From contig OZ316891.1 in assembly GCA_973895155.1 (NCBI GenBank), forward strand, positions 2,418,001-2,482,000: 64,000 nucleotides of DNA. The letters are read 5' to 3'. Below are positions 24,925-34,818 of this stretch, one piece after another. The stretch is from Marsupella aquatica (lineage: Eukaryota; Marchantiophyta). Positions within the stretch are counted from its first letter, which is position 1. Each line of letters begins with the position of its first letter. Made by a program: the position numbers and the translations under genes. The notes under the pieces were generated by a model. It had not been told where the DNA came from and did not search any database. It worked only from the letters and a program-made list of their open reading frames with translations.

Positions 24925-25216
24925 TGTTGGGTATAATCCTTATCCCAAAATACCATGCACATGTAAACACTATACAAAGTAGTCGACACAGCAAGTACGT
25001 GATTCACCTCTCGACTGAGGCTACGTCCACGAGAAAGCAAGAGACCGTTATTTCTTTCTTGCCCAAATCTAACAATGAACTGAAGATCCACTAGGGGCTG
25101 GCATCAGCCCTGGTTATATACAACATGCATCACTGCTAACCTCAACTAAGTCCTAACCTGAGTTAGCCTAACTAAGGTTAGCCCTAGAGTCACAAGACTA
25201 AGAACAATACTCAACA
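24925..25216 (-). mobile_element. Copia LTR (3' LTR of a decayed minus-strand element)
   Basis: Read on minus it starts TGTTGAG and ends CCCAACA, the TGTT...AACA borders of the LTR family in this window. It carries the family's internal block (GTGGACGTAGCCT.., GAGGTGAA.CACGTA, TGTCGACTA). It lies directly downstream of a Copia RNase H remnant on the same strand, so it is best read as that element's 3' LTR. The flanks do not show a clean target duplication. Confidence 0.75.
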
Positions 25217-25229
25217 CAATCTGTCAATA

Positions 25230-25745
25230 TTCTCCTTCACCACAAGCAAATATTTGGGATTCAATCGATATTGACGTTGCTACACGGGTCGTGCACCCAA
25301 CATTAAATCAATGTTGTGCTCACAAGACTTGGGAGGAATCACTTTGGTAAAGGCGACAGCCAAATTGAATTTATCATCAATCTTGACTAGCTCAAACAAA
25401 TCATCAAACACAACCTACTTGATAAAATGATACTTGGCGTCAATGTGCTACACTCTGTTGTTTATCACCTGGTTCATAGCAAGATGAAGTGCACCGTAAC
25501 TATCACAATGGACCTTCACACTCCCCTTGGACAATCCCAGCTTAGTGATAAGTCTATCCAACAAAATTGTTTTCCTTCCCTACTTTCATTGTTGTAATAT
25601 AGTATGCTTTTGTAGTAGATTGTGCTATCTGGCTTATGCATCCACCACCTAAGTGTGAACACATACCCGCCCTGTTGTTGATCTCCTTTGGTCTAGATCT
25701 TGAAGAATCATATGCACTTATTAAAAAACAAAGAAAACACAAAGC
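25230..25745 (-). pseudogene. Copia pol 3' end: RNase H remnant, frameshifted
   Basis: Minus-strand frames give HLGGGCISQIAQSTTKAYY..GKE, then after a frameshift LGLSKGSVKVHCDSYGALHL, then NNRV-stop-HIDAKYHFIK. These match the order of Copia RNase H: the GG.ISW.SK.Q..V..STTEAEY block, the CDS.SA..L block and the HID.RYHFI block. Several stops and a shift show it is dead. The 3' LTR follows immediately at 25216. Confidence 0.75.
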
Positions 25746-26039
25746 TTATGTGCATAATTGCCTTTTTTGCATAAACTTACCAAAAGCACAGATTTGCATA
25801 CCTTGATTACCTTGCATGCCATTCTCGATCTTGAAACCCATCTGCATGCGCAAAATGTGCTTTCCATTCTAAATATAAAACCTTTAGTATACTTAAATAC
25901 AATTGTTTACTACTTAGAAATGGCTAATTTAGAGAAGCTCTAGTTCCTCGCACTAGCATTAGATAGTAGTAACTACCTCGTATGGTCTCTCGACCTACGT
26001 GCCAACCTAATCGTTAAATCTTTACTACCAGCCATAGAA

Positions 26040-27843
26040 CCTTCAACCACTTACTCAACCTTCAACCACTTACTCAAGCGGAAAAAGCACAAGCACTTGT
26101 GTTTATCCGCCGACACCTACATGCATTTTTACAAATGCAATACCTACACCTTACCTCCCCCCGAGAGCTTTGGCAAGCCCTCCAAACACGTTTTGAAGAC
26201 CAAAAGTTGGTGGCACTCCAGAGAGCACGCCAAGAGTGGCCTACCTCCACGTACAAGACTTCACTTCAATAGCATCATATAACAACAACTTGTTTAGGAT
26301 AACCTCAACCCTTGCTTTGTGCGGAGAGCCAGTTGTTGACACTGATCTCTTGGAGAAAACCCTCTCCACATTCCACCCATCAAACCTCATACTTGCAACC
26401 CAATACCGCAATACGAAGTTTACGCAATGCTCAGAATTCATTTCCCATCTCTTGGTCGTTCAAAAGCAACAAGAACTCATGTTGCAAAATTCCAAGAAAC
26501 GCCCACCTAGCACTTTACCTATCCCACAACACCCATCAAAAACCCATACAAACGCTGTTAATGAACCCTCAACATCCCGTCAAGGCAGTAATAAAGCTAA
26601 AGATGCAAGACGGGGCAACCCCCGGGGGCTGCAACCATAGAAATCCCTCCAAGAGGGGGTCCCGGAGTTTCTTTAACCAAAGGTCTCAAAGAGGCTTTAG
26701 ACGACCACCCAATGGCCATAAGCAGCAACACTTTCGTGGAAGATTTTCAAGAGGACGCGGTGGACAAAGATTTTAAGGGATTATTTGTCCACACCAAACA
26801 CAAAATTGTCAAACAACCAATAGACAATCATGTACAAAATGTGGCATGAATAACAATAATACCAACAACTACAGAAATCCTAAATACCTTAGGGATCTTT
26901 GGCAAAGTTCCCTCAAGGGAGAACACCACAAACTGACCAAAGGGAAACCCCATGGAACTTTTATGGAATCCCGTGATATATTTCATGATTTTTCCGATCA
27001 ACCAGCAAAACCTTGAGACGCACTTAGTCACTCAAAACCCCACATTACCAGTTTTAGAACACCCAAGCACGTGTATTATTGATAGCGGAACTACACACTC
27101 TATACTTACAGAAAAAAAAGTTTTCACAAAATCACTGCTTCACATAGATCTATATCATGACCATCAATGGCTAATACACTCATTCAATATTGCCCATCAA
27201 CATTTAACTCATTTAGCCCATGCCAAATGAGTATTGGCAAACCGCCAAATTTATCCCACCTCCGCTCATTTGGATGTCAGGTTATGGTACCCATAACTCC
27301 GCCCAAACAAACAAAGATGGGACCACAACGACAGCTTGGAATATACATTGGATTTGACTCTCCGTCAATAATCCGTTATTTAGAGCCTACAACAAGTGAT
27401 ATGTTTAAAGCAAGATTTTTAGATTGTCATTTTGACAAAAACCTTTTCCCCACATTGGGTAAACCTGATGCACATTCCCTTCCACCCTTGGAATAGGATA
27501 GAACTTCACCATTTTGGGAAGACATCAGGACAAATCAGGGGGAGAAAGAAGTCCAATGCATATTACAGCTCCATAAAATTATAGAAGAGCTACCAGATTC
27601 CTTTGTCGATGTGACGAAGGTTACACGCTTACACTCCTTGCGGCTAATGCTCCAGCCCGCATAACTTTATCAAATGAACTGGCCATAATCCAACAACCTC
27701 GACAAAAATAAGGACGCCCACTTGGCGCTAATGATAAATAGCCACGTAGAAACCAATCGGCTTCACCCACAAACTATACACCCATCTACTCCTAATGAGG
27801 AAATTTCAATACATTACATTCATACTGGCGAAATGCGGAAGAG
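26040..27843 (+). pseudogene. Decayed Copia element (gag, protease, integrase C-terminus)
   Basis: In order on plus are gag-like pieces (26100-26776, including ALQTRFEDQKLVALQRARQE split over frames and a basic Gly/Arg-rich tail), an aspartic protease motif I-I-D-S-G-T-T-H-S-I at about 27073-27102, and the region after integrase (LRSFGCQVMVPITPPKQTKM and YIGFDSPSIIRYLEP, 27250-27385), as in Hopscotch/Retrofit-type elements. Stops and frameshifts are frequent and integrase proper is missing. It is interrupted at 27843 by the younger LTR element. Confidence 0.75.
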
Positions 27844-28037
27844 TGTTGAGCATAGACAACGATCGCAACGGCAAGCCCATGAACCATCCAACGCACAATA
27901 GTCGACACAAAGAGATACATGGTTCACCTCTACATGAGACTATGTCCACGGGAACACACAAGAGCTTTACTGCACTCTAGGCCGACCGGCCATACCAAGC
28001 ATCCACAGCGCAAGCTCTCTCTATCTCTCAACTAGCT
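27844..28037 (-). repeat. Truncated 3' LTR of the rearranged element
   Basis: It aligns base for base with 31050-31243 (94% by eye), starting TGTTGAGCATAGAC on plus. Homology stops in the word actagctc, where gag sequence begins. On minus it ends CTCAACA, followed by the target duplication. Confidence 0.9.
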
Positions 28038-28248
28038 CTGCAATTCCGCAAACAAGGACATGCAATCCTTATGTGCACCCAACTGCTTGATGATGGGAGA
28101 CATGAAATAGAGTGTAACACACCACACTCCCTGCTCCTGCGTGCGGTCCCATTGTTTCTCATCAACATCATCTTCACGAGGGCTCAATAGTTGGCTCATC
28201 CCTGATGCATAGAGCACTCCCTTCACCTGCTTCTCCCAGAGCAAGTAT
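28035..28248 (-). pseudogene. Copia gag, N-terminal piece, inverted
   Basis: The minus frame reads LWEKQVKGVLYASGMSQLL, then SPREDDVDEKQWD and SPIIKQLGAHKDCMSLFAEL, typical of the Copia gag N-terminus. It ends in Q-S and then runs into LTR sequence with a TAG. The missing continuation (K-Y-H-R-K-E-L...) is found on the other strand, starting at about 28243. Confidence 0.8.
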
Positions 28249-30787
28249 CACCGCAAGGAGTTATCAAACCGGCTCTATACTTCCTACAAACTGATGAGTT
28301 TCAGGATGAAGGAATCCGGTACGAAATTGCAGGACCATGTGGATGCTTTCAACAACATGGTCGTTGACTTGGAAAACCTTGGGGAGACTTTGAATGATGA
28401 GACGAAGACTCTGCAGCTTCTCAGTTCATTGCCTCCATCTTACCAGTCCCTATCACGGGTGCTGTTGCATCGTGATAGGGATACCATTTCATACAATGAC
28501 GTGGTAAGTTCTTTGCTTAGTGATGATCTTCAGCAGAAGATGCACATCACGTCACAACCTTCTTCATCTGGTGCTGCCCTCAATGTTAACCGTGGGAGGA
28601 GTATGCAGCGACCAACTAGGGATCGTAGAACCCAATTTAGATCTAAATCCAGATCTAAGTCCAGGGGCAAATCCCCTCAAAGGAGGCAGGTGACATGTTG
28701 GAAGTGCAACCAGGTTGGACACTTCAAGCGAGACTATAAGGGAAAGACAGCTGAATCTTCATCGACAAATGTGGCTAGGGCTGATGGAGATGCTGATTTA
28801 CTCAATGATGAGTATGTAACATGAAGCCAGGGGTATGCCCTATGCACGTCATCTAGGAGAGCAGATGATATGTGGATTCTTGATTGTGCTTGCTCTTTTC
28901 ACATTTGTTACATTCGTGAGTTTTTCAGTTCTTACTCTATTTCAAACGGTTCAGTTTTGATGGGAAATGATCACTCCTGTCAAATTGAGGGTATTGGGTC
29001 TGTGAAGATTCAAATGTTTGATGGCGCTGTGCGCACAGTGTCCAGAGCCACGTATGTACCTGGCACGCGTAAGAATCTGATTTCACTCGGTGTGTTAGAT
29101 TCAAATGGTCATCAATGGAGCGTTATTGATGGTGAACTTCAAGTCAGGTCGGGAGAGACAGTGATTTTGAAGGGGAGCAGACAAAAGAATATGTATGTGT
29201 TGCAGGACAATACTATATGTGGAGAAGCCAATGTAACCAAGTCTCACGGGGAAATGACTCAACTGTGGCATTCACGTCTAGGCCACATGAGTGAGAAGGG
29301 TTTGGCTATCTTACGGAAGAATGGACTCATTTATGATTTGCAATCTTGTAAATTAGAGTTCTGTGAGCATTGTATTCTTGGAAAGCAACATCGTCGTGCT
29401 TTCGGTGTTGGAACTCATCGTTCCAAAATGGTTCTTGAGTACATACATAGTGACGTGTGGGGTCCATTCCCAAGTCCCTCACACTCTGGAAAATTGTACT
29501 ATGTATCATTTATTGATGATTATTCAAGATTTGTGTGGATTTATTTCATGACACATAAGTCTGATGTCTTGTCCATTTTAAGAAGTGGAAGGCCCAGGTG
29601 GAGAATCAGACTGGAAACACGATCAAGTGTTTGGATACAAGGGTGAAGAGTCTGAGGTCAGACAACGGTGGGGAGTACACTTCAATGGAATTTGAAGAGT
29701 ACTATTCAGAATAGGGGATAACTTGCCATCTCACCACAGTTTATACTCCGTAGCAGAATGGTGTCGTTGAGAGGCTCAATCAGACACTGTTGGAGCGGTC
29801 ACAGAGTATGTTGAGCCAATCAGGTTTACCATAAGAATTTTGGACAGAAGCTGTCAATACCACAACTTATTTGGTAAATCTTTCTTCTTCTAGTGCTATC
29901 AATTTCAAAACGTTGTTTGAGATGCGCTATAAGCGGCAAGCAGATTATCATGGCTTGGTAGTTTTTCAAAATGATGCATATGCTCTCACACCAAAGCAGA
30001 ATAGGACCAAGTTGGATCCTACCTCCAAGAAATGTATTTTTCTTGGGTACCAGAGTGGTGTGAAAGCCTATAGGCTATGGGATCCTATTGCCTGTAAGCT
30101 CGTTGTCAGTAGAGATGTTTCCTTCAATGAATCCAGATTATTGAAGGAGGGGGAGTATACTCAGGTCTCCTGTACTGACAAAAGAAAATCTCTATCCCGG
30201 ATCTTGTTGAGGGGGAGATTGGTCATGAGGCGCATGACCGGAGAGAAGGAGTTGCTCCAATTATGGAGTTGGTTCCTATGCCAGAGGAACCAGAGGAGTT
30301 TGTTGATGCTGGTGAGCAGCAAGTGGATGCTGTTGAGCTTCAAATTATACCAGCACACGCAGATCAACCGGAGTTATCGGCTAGAAGAGCATCTGGTCGC
30401 ACTGTACGCGCTCCACCAAGGTATGGACAGTGGGTTGATTCATCTCAGTTGCAAGAGGAGGATTTTGTTACTGACAATGAGGGTGATGCGTTGATTTTGG
30501 AAGAAGGTGAACCTTCTTCATTTCATGAAGCAAGTGCTTCAAAGGAGAAGCACGAGTGGACTGCAGCAATGCAAACGGAGATGCAGTCACTGAAGGACAA
30601 CAAAACTTGGGAGCTTGTCAAGCTGCCTGAGGGACAACAAGTGGTGGACAACAAACAAGCTGGAGGATCAGTCCACAAGAGGTGGATCGAAGGTCTACAA
30701 GGCTAGGTTGGTAGCCAAGGGATTCACACAGGAAAAAGGTGTGGATTACAATGAGGTCTTCTCACCAGTTGTTAAGTACTCAACAAT
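28243..30787 (+). pseudogene. Copia gag-pol block: gag C-terminus, integrase, N-terminal part of RT
   Basis: Gag continues as KYHRKELSNRLY..HVDAFNNMVVDLENLGETL (28243-28824) and ends in a zinc knuckle C-x2-C-x4-H-x4-Y in which the last Cys is Tyr (about 28699-28738). Then come the protease region (WILDCACSFH in place of W..D.GAS.H), the integrase HSRLGHMSEKGL..CEHCILGKQHR zinc domain, the SDVWGP core and SDNGGEYT. RT is kept only to the block KARLVAKGFTQEKGVDYNEV and VFSPVVKYSTI. In-frame stops occur at about 29644, 29714 and 29833. It lies antisense to its own LTRs. Confidence 0.85.
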
Positions 30788-30799
30788 TGGTATCAGAGC
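30788..30799 (+). other. Primer-binding-site sequence TGGTATCAGAGC (displaced copy)
   Basis: This is the complement of the 3' end of initiator tRNA-Met used by plant Copia elements. Here it follows CTCAACAAT directly, as at a normal LTR/PBS border, but the CTCAACA belongs to the RT coding sequence. It is therefore a junction product, not a working PBS. Confidence 0.75.
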
Positions 30800-31035
30800 A
30801 TGCCTAGGAGGTGACAAGGTTTTTTCGTGATGGTTTTCCAGCGTTCAATATCGGTGTTGCATTTGGAGTTTCATCACATGAAACTTGAATGTGTGTGGCT
30901 GAGCGGATAGATTAGTGAGAGGGCTTTCTATCGGTGTATAGAACTCACTGGTTGGTATCCGTGGTGCGGAGGAATTGGAGTTTGCGTTGTTCTGGATTTA
31001 TTCGTGTTTGACAGTTTTTCGGGGGAGAAACCAGA

Positions 31036-31047
31036 GCTCTGATACCA
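31036..31047 (-). other. Primer-binding site TGGTATCAGAGC next to the 5' LTR
   Basis: On minus it lies two bases (AT) after the LTR end CTCAACA at 31050, the normal position. It fixes the transcription direction of the element as minus. Confidence 0.9.
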
Positions 31048-31049
31048 AT

Positions 31050-31394
31050 TGTTGAGCATAGACGACGATCGCAACGGCAAGCCCATGAACCATCCAAGGC
31101 ACAATAGTCGACACAGAGAGATACGTGGTTCACCTCCACATGAGACTACGTCCACGGGAACACACATGAGCTTTACTGCACTCTAGGCCGACCAGCCATA
31201 CCAAACATCCACAACGCAAGCTCTCTCTATCTCTCCACTAGCTCCGTAACAATGAGCCTGAGTTCCAACTTTCTAAGCAAACACCGCTTGGTTATAGAGT
31301 GTGCACAGCATGACTAACCTAACCAATTCTACAACTAAGGTTAGCCTTAACTACGGTAAAGTCGTGACTCTAGACCTAAGAGTAAATCCTAACA
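31050..31394 (-). repeat. Complete 345-bp LTR (5' LTR of the rearranged element)
   Basis: On minus it starts TGTTAGGATTTACTC and ends CTCAACA. It contains a TATA-like ctctataacc and the block shared by all LTRs in the window (GTGGACGTAGTCT, GAGGTGAACCACGTA, TGTCGACTA). AAGAG follows at 31395. Confidence 0.9.
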
Positions 31395-31803
31395 AAGAGA
31401 CAATTCATCCTACCGGATGACTGCTTAGAACATAAATCAGTTCTATCATTCTCTCACTCTAACACAAAATTTTACTTTCTCTTTATTTGCACATGCTACA
31501 TTCGTAGATTATAGTAGTTGTACTTAACTTACATTAGCATCAGACATCTGGAATTTCCAAATTGTATCTAAAGGCAAGGGTTTGAGAATGAATTTTAGAA
31601 ATTGTGGCTAAGGCAAGAGTTTGAAAGTTTACTCTTTTTTGCGGTTTTCCTCATAATTTGTGTTTACTTTATATTTGAATGAATGAATTTGTAGCTACCC
31701 TACAATAAGGAAAAAAAAGCCCTGATGGACCAGGGGGTTTGCTACAAAGCCCACATAAAGTTCCAAAGTTGGGATAGATTGACAAAGAACATATGAAAAT
31801 ACC

Positions 31804-32182
31804 GGGATAACATTTTCACAATTTTGTCTAAAATGTGACCTGTAAACACTGGGATAACATTTTCGCAATTTTGTCCGAAATGTCACCTGTAAACAAGGAA
31901 GTTACCCTTTGCAGCCTATTTCAGTAACTCTGCCTGGGCATCCATAGCATCAGGCAGTAGTGGTCAAACAGGATTTTTTTTGCCTGTAATCCAAAAAATC
32001 ACTTTTTTACTTCACAAGCTATTGCTCCCCTTGCTTGCATCCTTCTTCACCAAAAACTGGTTTTCTTCACAACTCAGGCTGCCCATCTTTTTTCACTTCA
32101 CAAGCTATTGCTCCCCTTGCTTGCATCGTCCCTCACCAAAAACAGGTTTTCTTGACAACTCAGGCTGGCCCTTGGCCTTTTT
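31804..32182 (+). repeat. Two local tandem duplications (about 54 bp and 86 bp)
   Basis: Around 31804-31895 the block gggataacattttcacaat..tgtaaaca occurs twice. Around 32009-32166 the block ttcacaagctattgctcccc..aactcaggctg occurs twice, 86 bases apart (32011 and 32097), with few changes. There is no gene between 31400 and 32800. Confidence 0.75.
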
Positions 32183-32193
32183 GTTCTTAGTTT

Positions 32194-32213
32194 AAAACCC
32201 TAAACCCTAACCC
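32194..32213 (+). repeat. Short interstitial telomere-like repeat
   Basis: AAAACCCTAAACCCTAACCC matches about 2.5 units of the plant telomere repeat CCCTAAA, followed by a C run. It may be a repair scar or a telobox; it is too short to decide. Confidence 0.6.
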
Positions 32214-32814
32214 GCCTCCCCCCCCCAAATAGTGCATTAGGTGGTGACGAATGAAACATAATATTTTAAAATTTCTGTGTGAGTATCATTAGCCTGCATG
32301 TTTTTAAGGTAAGTGATTGGCAGATTTTTGTACAGAAAACAATGGCTGGTGTGCACGCATGGGAATGCTCTAAGAACTTAGAAGGTCCTTCTGGACTCGT
32401 TGTCTACGGTAATGTCATTTACTAGGGCGTCTTTAAACTTGCCCTCTCACATCTTTTTCCGTCCAGGACCTAGACCAAAATCCAACTTGCGGGCCAAATT
32501 AAGCCACCGGGTTTCATGCTTGAAATGGGCTTCAACAGGCTCCCGCGGGTCAGCTGAGCGCCGACAATTTTAGAATGGTTGTTGAAAATTCTTCAAGGTC
32601 ACAAAAAATTCCTGAAGGGCGTCAAGACATATTGCTCGAAGCAACTTTAGGTGTGGATGGCTTTGCGCCGCCCGAGTTACTGACTCTCATCTTTTGCATG
32701 AATCACATAGTTTTGGTTCTTGACCGGGCCCCAACATTTGGTCATCCAACATTTGGTCATGTTCAAGAAATGAGCTAGCTTGAAACGCCCTATTGTTTTG
32801 TTTTAGTAATGCCG

Positions 32815-32882
32815 GTGACTCTGGTACAGTGCAGTTGAGTCTACTGGACTGTAGTACAGTTTAGTTGAGTCTGCTACTGCAG
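32815..32882 (+). repeat. Direct repeat upstream of NRPB12
   Basis: GGTACAGTGCAGTTGAGTCT (about 32823) and AGTACAGTTTAGTTGAGTCT (about 32852) form a near-perfect 20-base direct repeat roughly 30 bases apart, about 650 bases upstream of the NRPB12 start. A regulatory role is only a guess. Confidence 0.5.
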
Positions 32883-33519
32883 TCCCGTGTGGTTACCACG
32901 CAGTGTCCCTTGCTTACAAACGGGCTGCCTCGAATTGAGTTCAGTCTTGCCGATTCTTTTGCAAGCGATTCAACTTCGTAATCTCTAATCGCAATTCGCT
33001 CTGGCGCGGAGCTTTGAATTACTCTACGGCTCTGCAGCAGAAGAGAAGATTTTCGTACTTGCGAGATTCGAGAAGACCCACTTTCTGTATTGGAGATTTG
33101 TTGGTGCTCGGTTGTGGTGACCGTTCTATTTCGGCGAAGTGAGTCCGGACTTTTGTGAGTGATTCGAGCTGGGACACAGATTACGTTATTTGATTTGCCT
33201 CTACAGCCTCCAAGAGATTGATGCTTTGATCGTTTGAGTCGTGTTTTTTCTTTGGGAGGGAACCGAGTTGATTGAGAGTTTGCTGTGAAACCTACTGATG
33301 GAGAAATCTGTTGTACTTTCTTAAAGTCTTCGTTACTCTCTTGGATGCACATCAGACTACAGTACCCTAAAATTCTGGCCAAGTTACTGAGCCTTCAGAA
33401 AGGTTTTAGGTTGCGAACCCTGAAAAAGCTTATGTTTGTTCCGTGCAGAGCTCTCAGAGCAGTGCTTTGAAGAGGGGGCCTACTCCCAAATCTACTTGCT
33501 GATTTCGCAAGTTTCCAAC

Positions 33520-33690
33520 ATGGATCATGGGGGTGCTCCTCCACCGCCAGAACCTGTCTCTTATCTTTGCGGAGACTGCGGAGCGGATAACACCCTGAAG
33601 CCGGGCGATGTCATACAGTGCCGAGAATGTGGTTATCGAATTCTGTACAAGAAGCGAACCCGGCGCATAGTGCAATTTGAGGCCAGATGA
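33520..33690 (+). CDS. RNA polymerase I/II/III common subunit RPABC4 (NRPB12), complete
   Basis: A small zinc-binding subunit shared by the nuclear RNA polymerases. The 56-residue product has C-x2-C at 17/20 and C-x2-C at 34/37 (one zinc), the signature [20 protein letters not shown] and the usual C-terminus ending F-E-A-R, so length and ends match the family. The coding part is a single exon. The frame is open further upstream (to 33436), but that extension has no family similarity, and a 3' splice-like tract ending gtgcag at 33446-33448 suggests a 5' UTR intron. I chose the Met just before the conserved Pro-rich start. Confidence 0.95.
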   Translation: MDHGGAPPPPEPVSYLCGDCGADNTLKPGDVIQCRECGYRILYKKRTRRIVQFEAR

Positions 33691-34818
33691 TACAAACCTA
33701 CGGTGGATATGGATGGATTTACGCAGCTCCGATGTAGGGAGAGCAGGAAGATAAATGGGAAATGTGAAGAAGATGCTTCAGGAAGATAATTTTGGTGAGG
33801 ATGATGCCTCACAGAGATAATTTTTGAGGAAGATGAGTTTTGTTTCCGTGGGTCGTCCACACAATTTATGAAGGCATCGAACTTGATAAGACCTTTGGAT
33901 CAATCGGCTTTATACTTGTGTAATTTGCTGGCGATTTCGATAGTTTCAAATTTAGGGTCAAAGTGGACAGGTATAGCCTTTGAGCTTTCTTGAATGAAGC
34001 TCTGTCAGTGTATGAGAGGAGATAGGCGAGTCAGTTGTGGCAGGTAGTCCGTATTTTGGGGATGAAAATGAGCTCCGCCACTGTCAATCAAGTGAGATGT
34101 GGAAACGGAGGACTTGAGTCAGGGCCCCCTTGAAAGGACTAGAATCTAGCTCATCATGTTTCTGTTACTGGAGAGTCGTCTTGCAGTTGAGTACCCTTTA
34201 TTTCCTTATCCTAGGCGAGCTTTGCTGATAAGTTATTAAATCTGTGTAACTTGTATGGACGAAACCTCTGTTTGCATCTCGAGAATATTGGTGACAATGC
34301 GTATCCCCCTGCTAGAAACGATGGATTTATTACGGAAGGCCCAGTAGTGGATACCAAGAATTTAGATTGAGAAACCTCGCGGACGTCCCAACAGAATTGC
34401 AACAAAGCACATGCCTAAAAAATGTGAAGGGCCACTGTCCGAGAACTCCGTCTGATACGAGCCATTGTACATCTCGTCCTCTTGGACCTCAGTCTCCGCG
34501 CTTCTGGAGTACTTCGCTTATAAATTACTTGCAATGGTTTTACAGTACTGACGACCCAACCTCAAAGTTTTGACAGTGGCAGCCGCTTGGGTAATTCAGC
34601 AGCATCCAAACAACGTCTTAATCCCAAACCAAAGGCAATTCTACTGGGTTTGGCAAACAATCAAAGCCGTGCCCTGCTGTACCTTGATTCCAAATTTCAA
34701 CGGGAATTCTACTGGGATACTTCGGTTTGGCACTCTTTGATATACAAAGCTGAAGTCGGGACGCAGACCTTTCGCACAAGAGTAGAGAATTTTAAAGTAG
34801 AAAGTTAACAGGTGACTT
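33691..34818. other. Intergenic: 3' flanks of NRPB12 and PnsB1 (convergent genes)
   Basis: No coding signal is recognised. A near-duplicated block (aattctactggg..ttggc) occurs at about 34637 and 34704. The left part should hold the NRPB12 3' UTR and the right end the PnsB1 3' UTR. Confidence 0.4.

Larger units (their letters stand above)
27844..31394 (-). mobile_element. Rearranged LTR retrotransposon (Copia), inserted as one unit with 5-bp target duplication
   Basis: The element is bounded by AAGAG at 27839-27843 and AAGAG at 31395-31399. By LTR orientation it reads on minus: complete 5' LTR (31394-31050), tRNA-Met PBS (31047-31036), leader (to about 30800). Then comes a plus-oriented gag-integrase-partial RT block (28243-30799, opposite to the LTRs), a minus-oriented gag N-terminal piece (28242-28035), and a 3' LTR kept only for its last 194 bases (28037-27844). 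RNase H and most of RT are missing. The two LTRs differ at 11 of about 194 aligned positions by eye. It sits inside the older Copia element. Confidence 0.85.
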
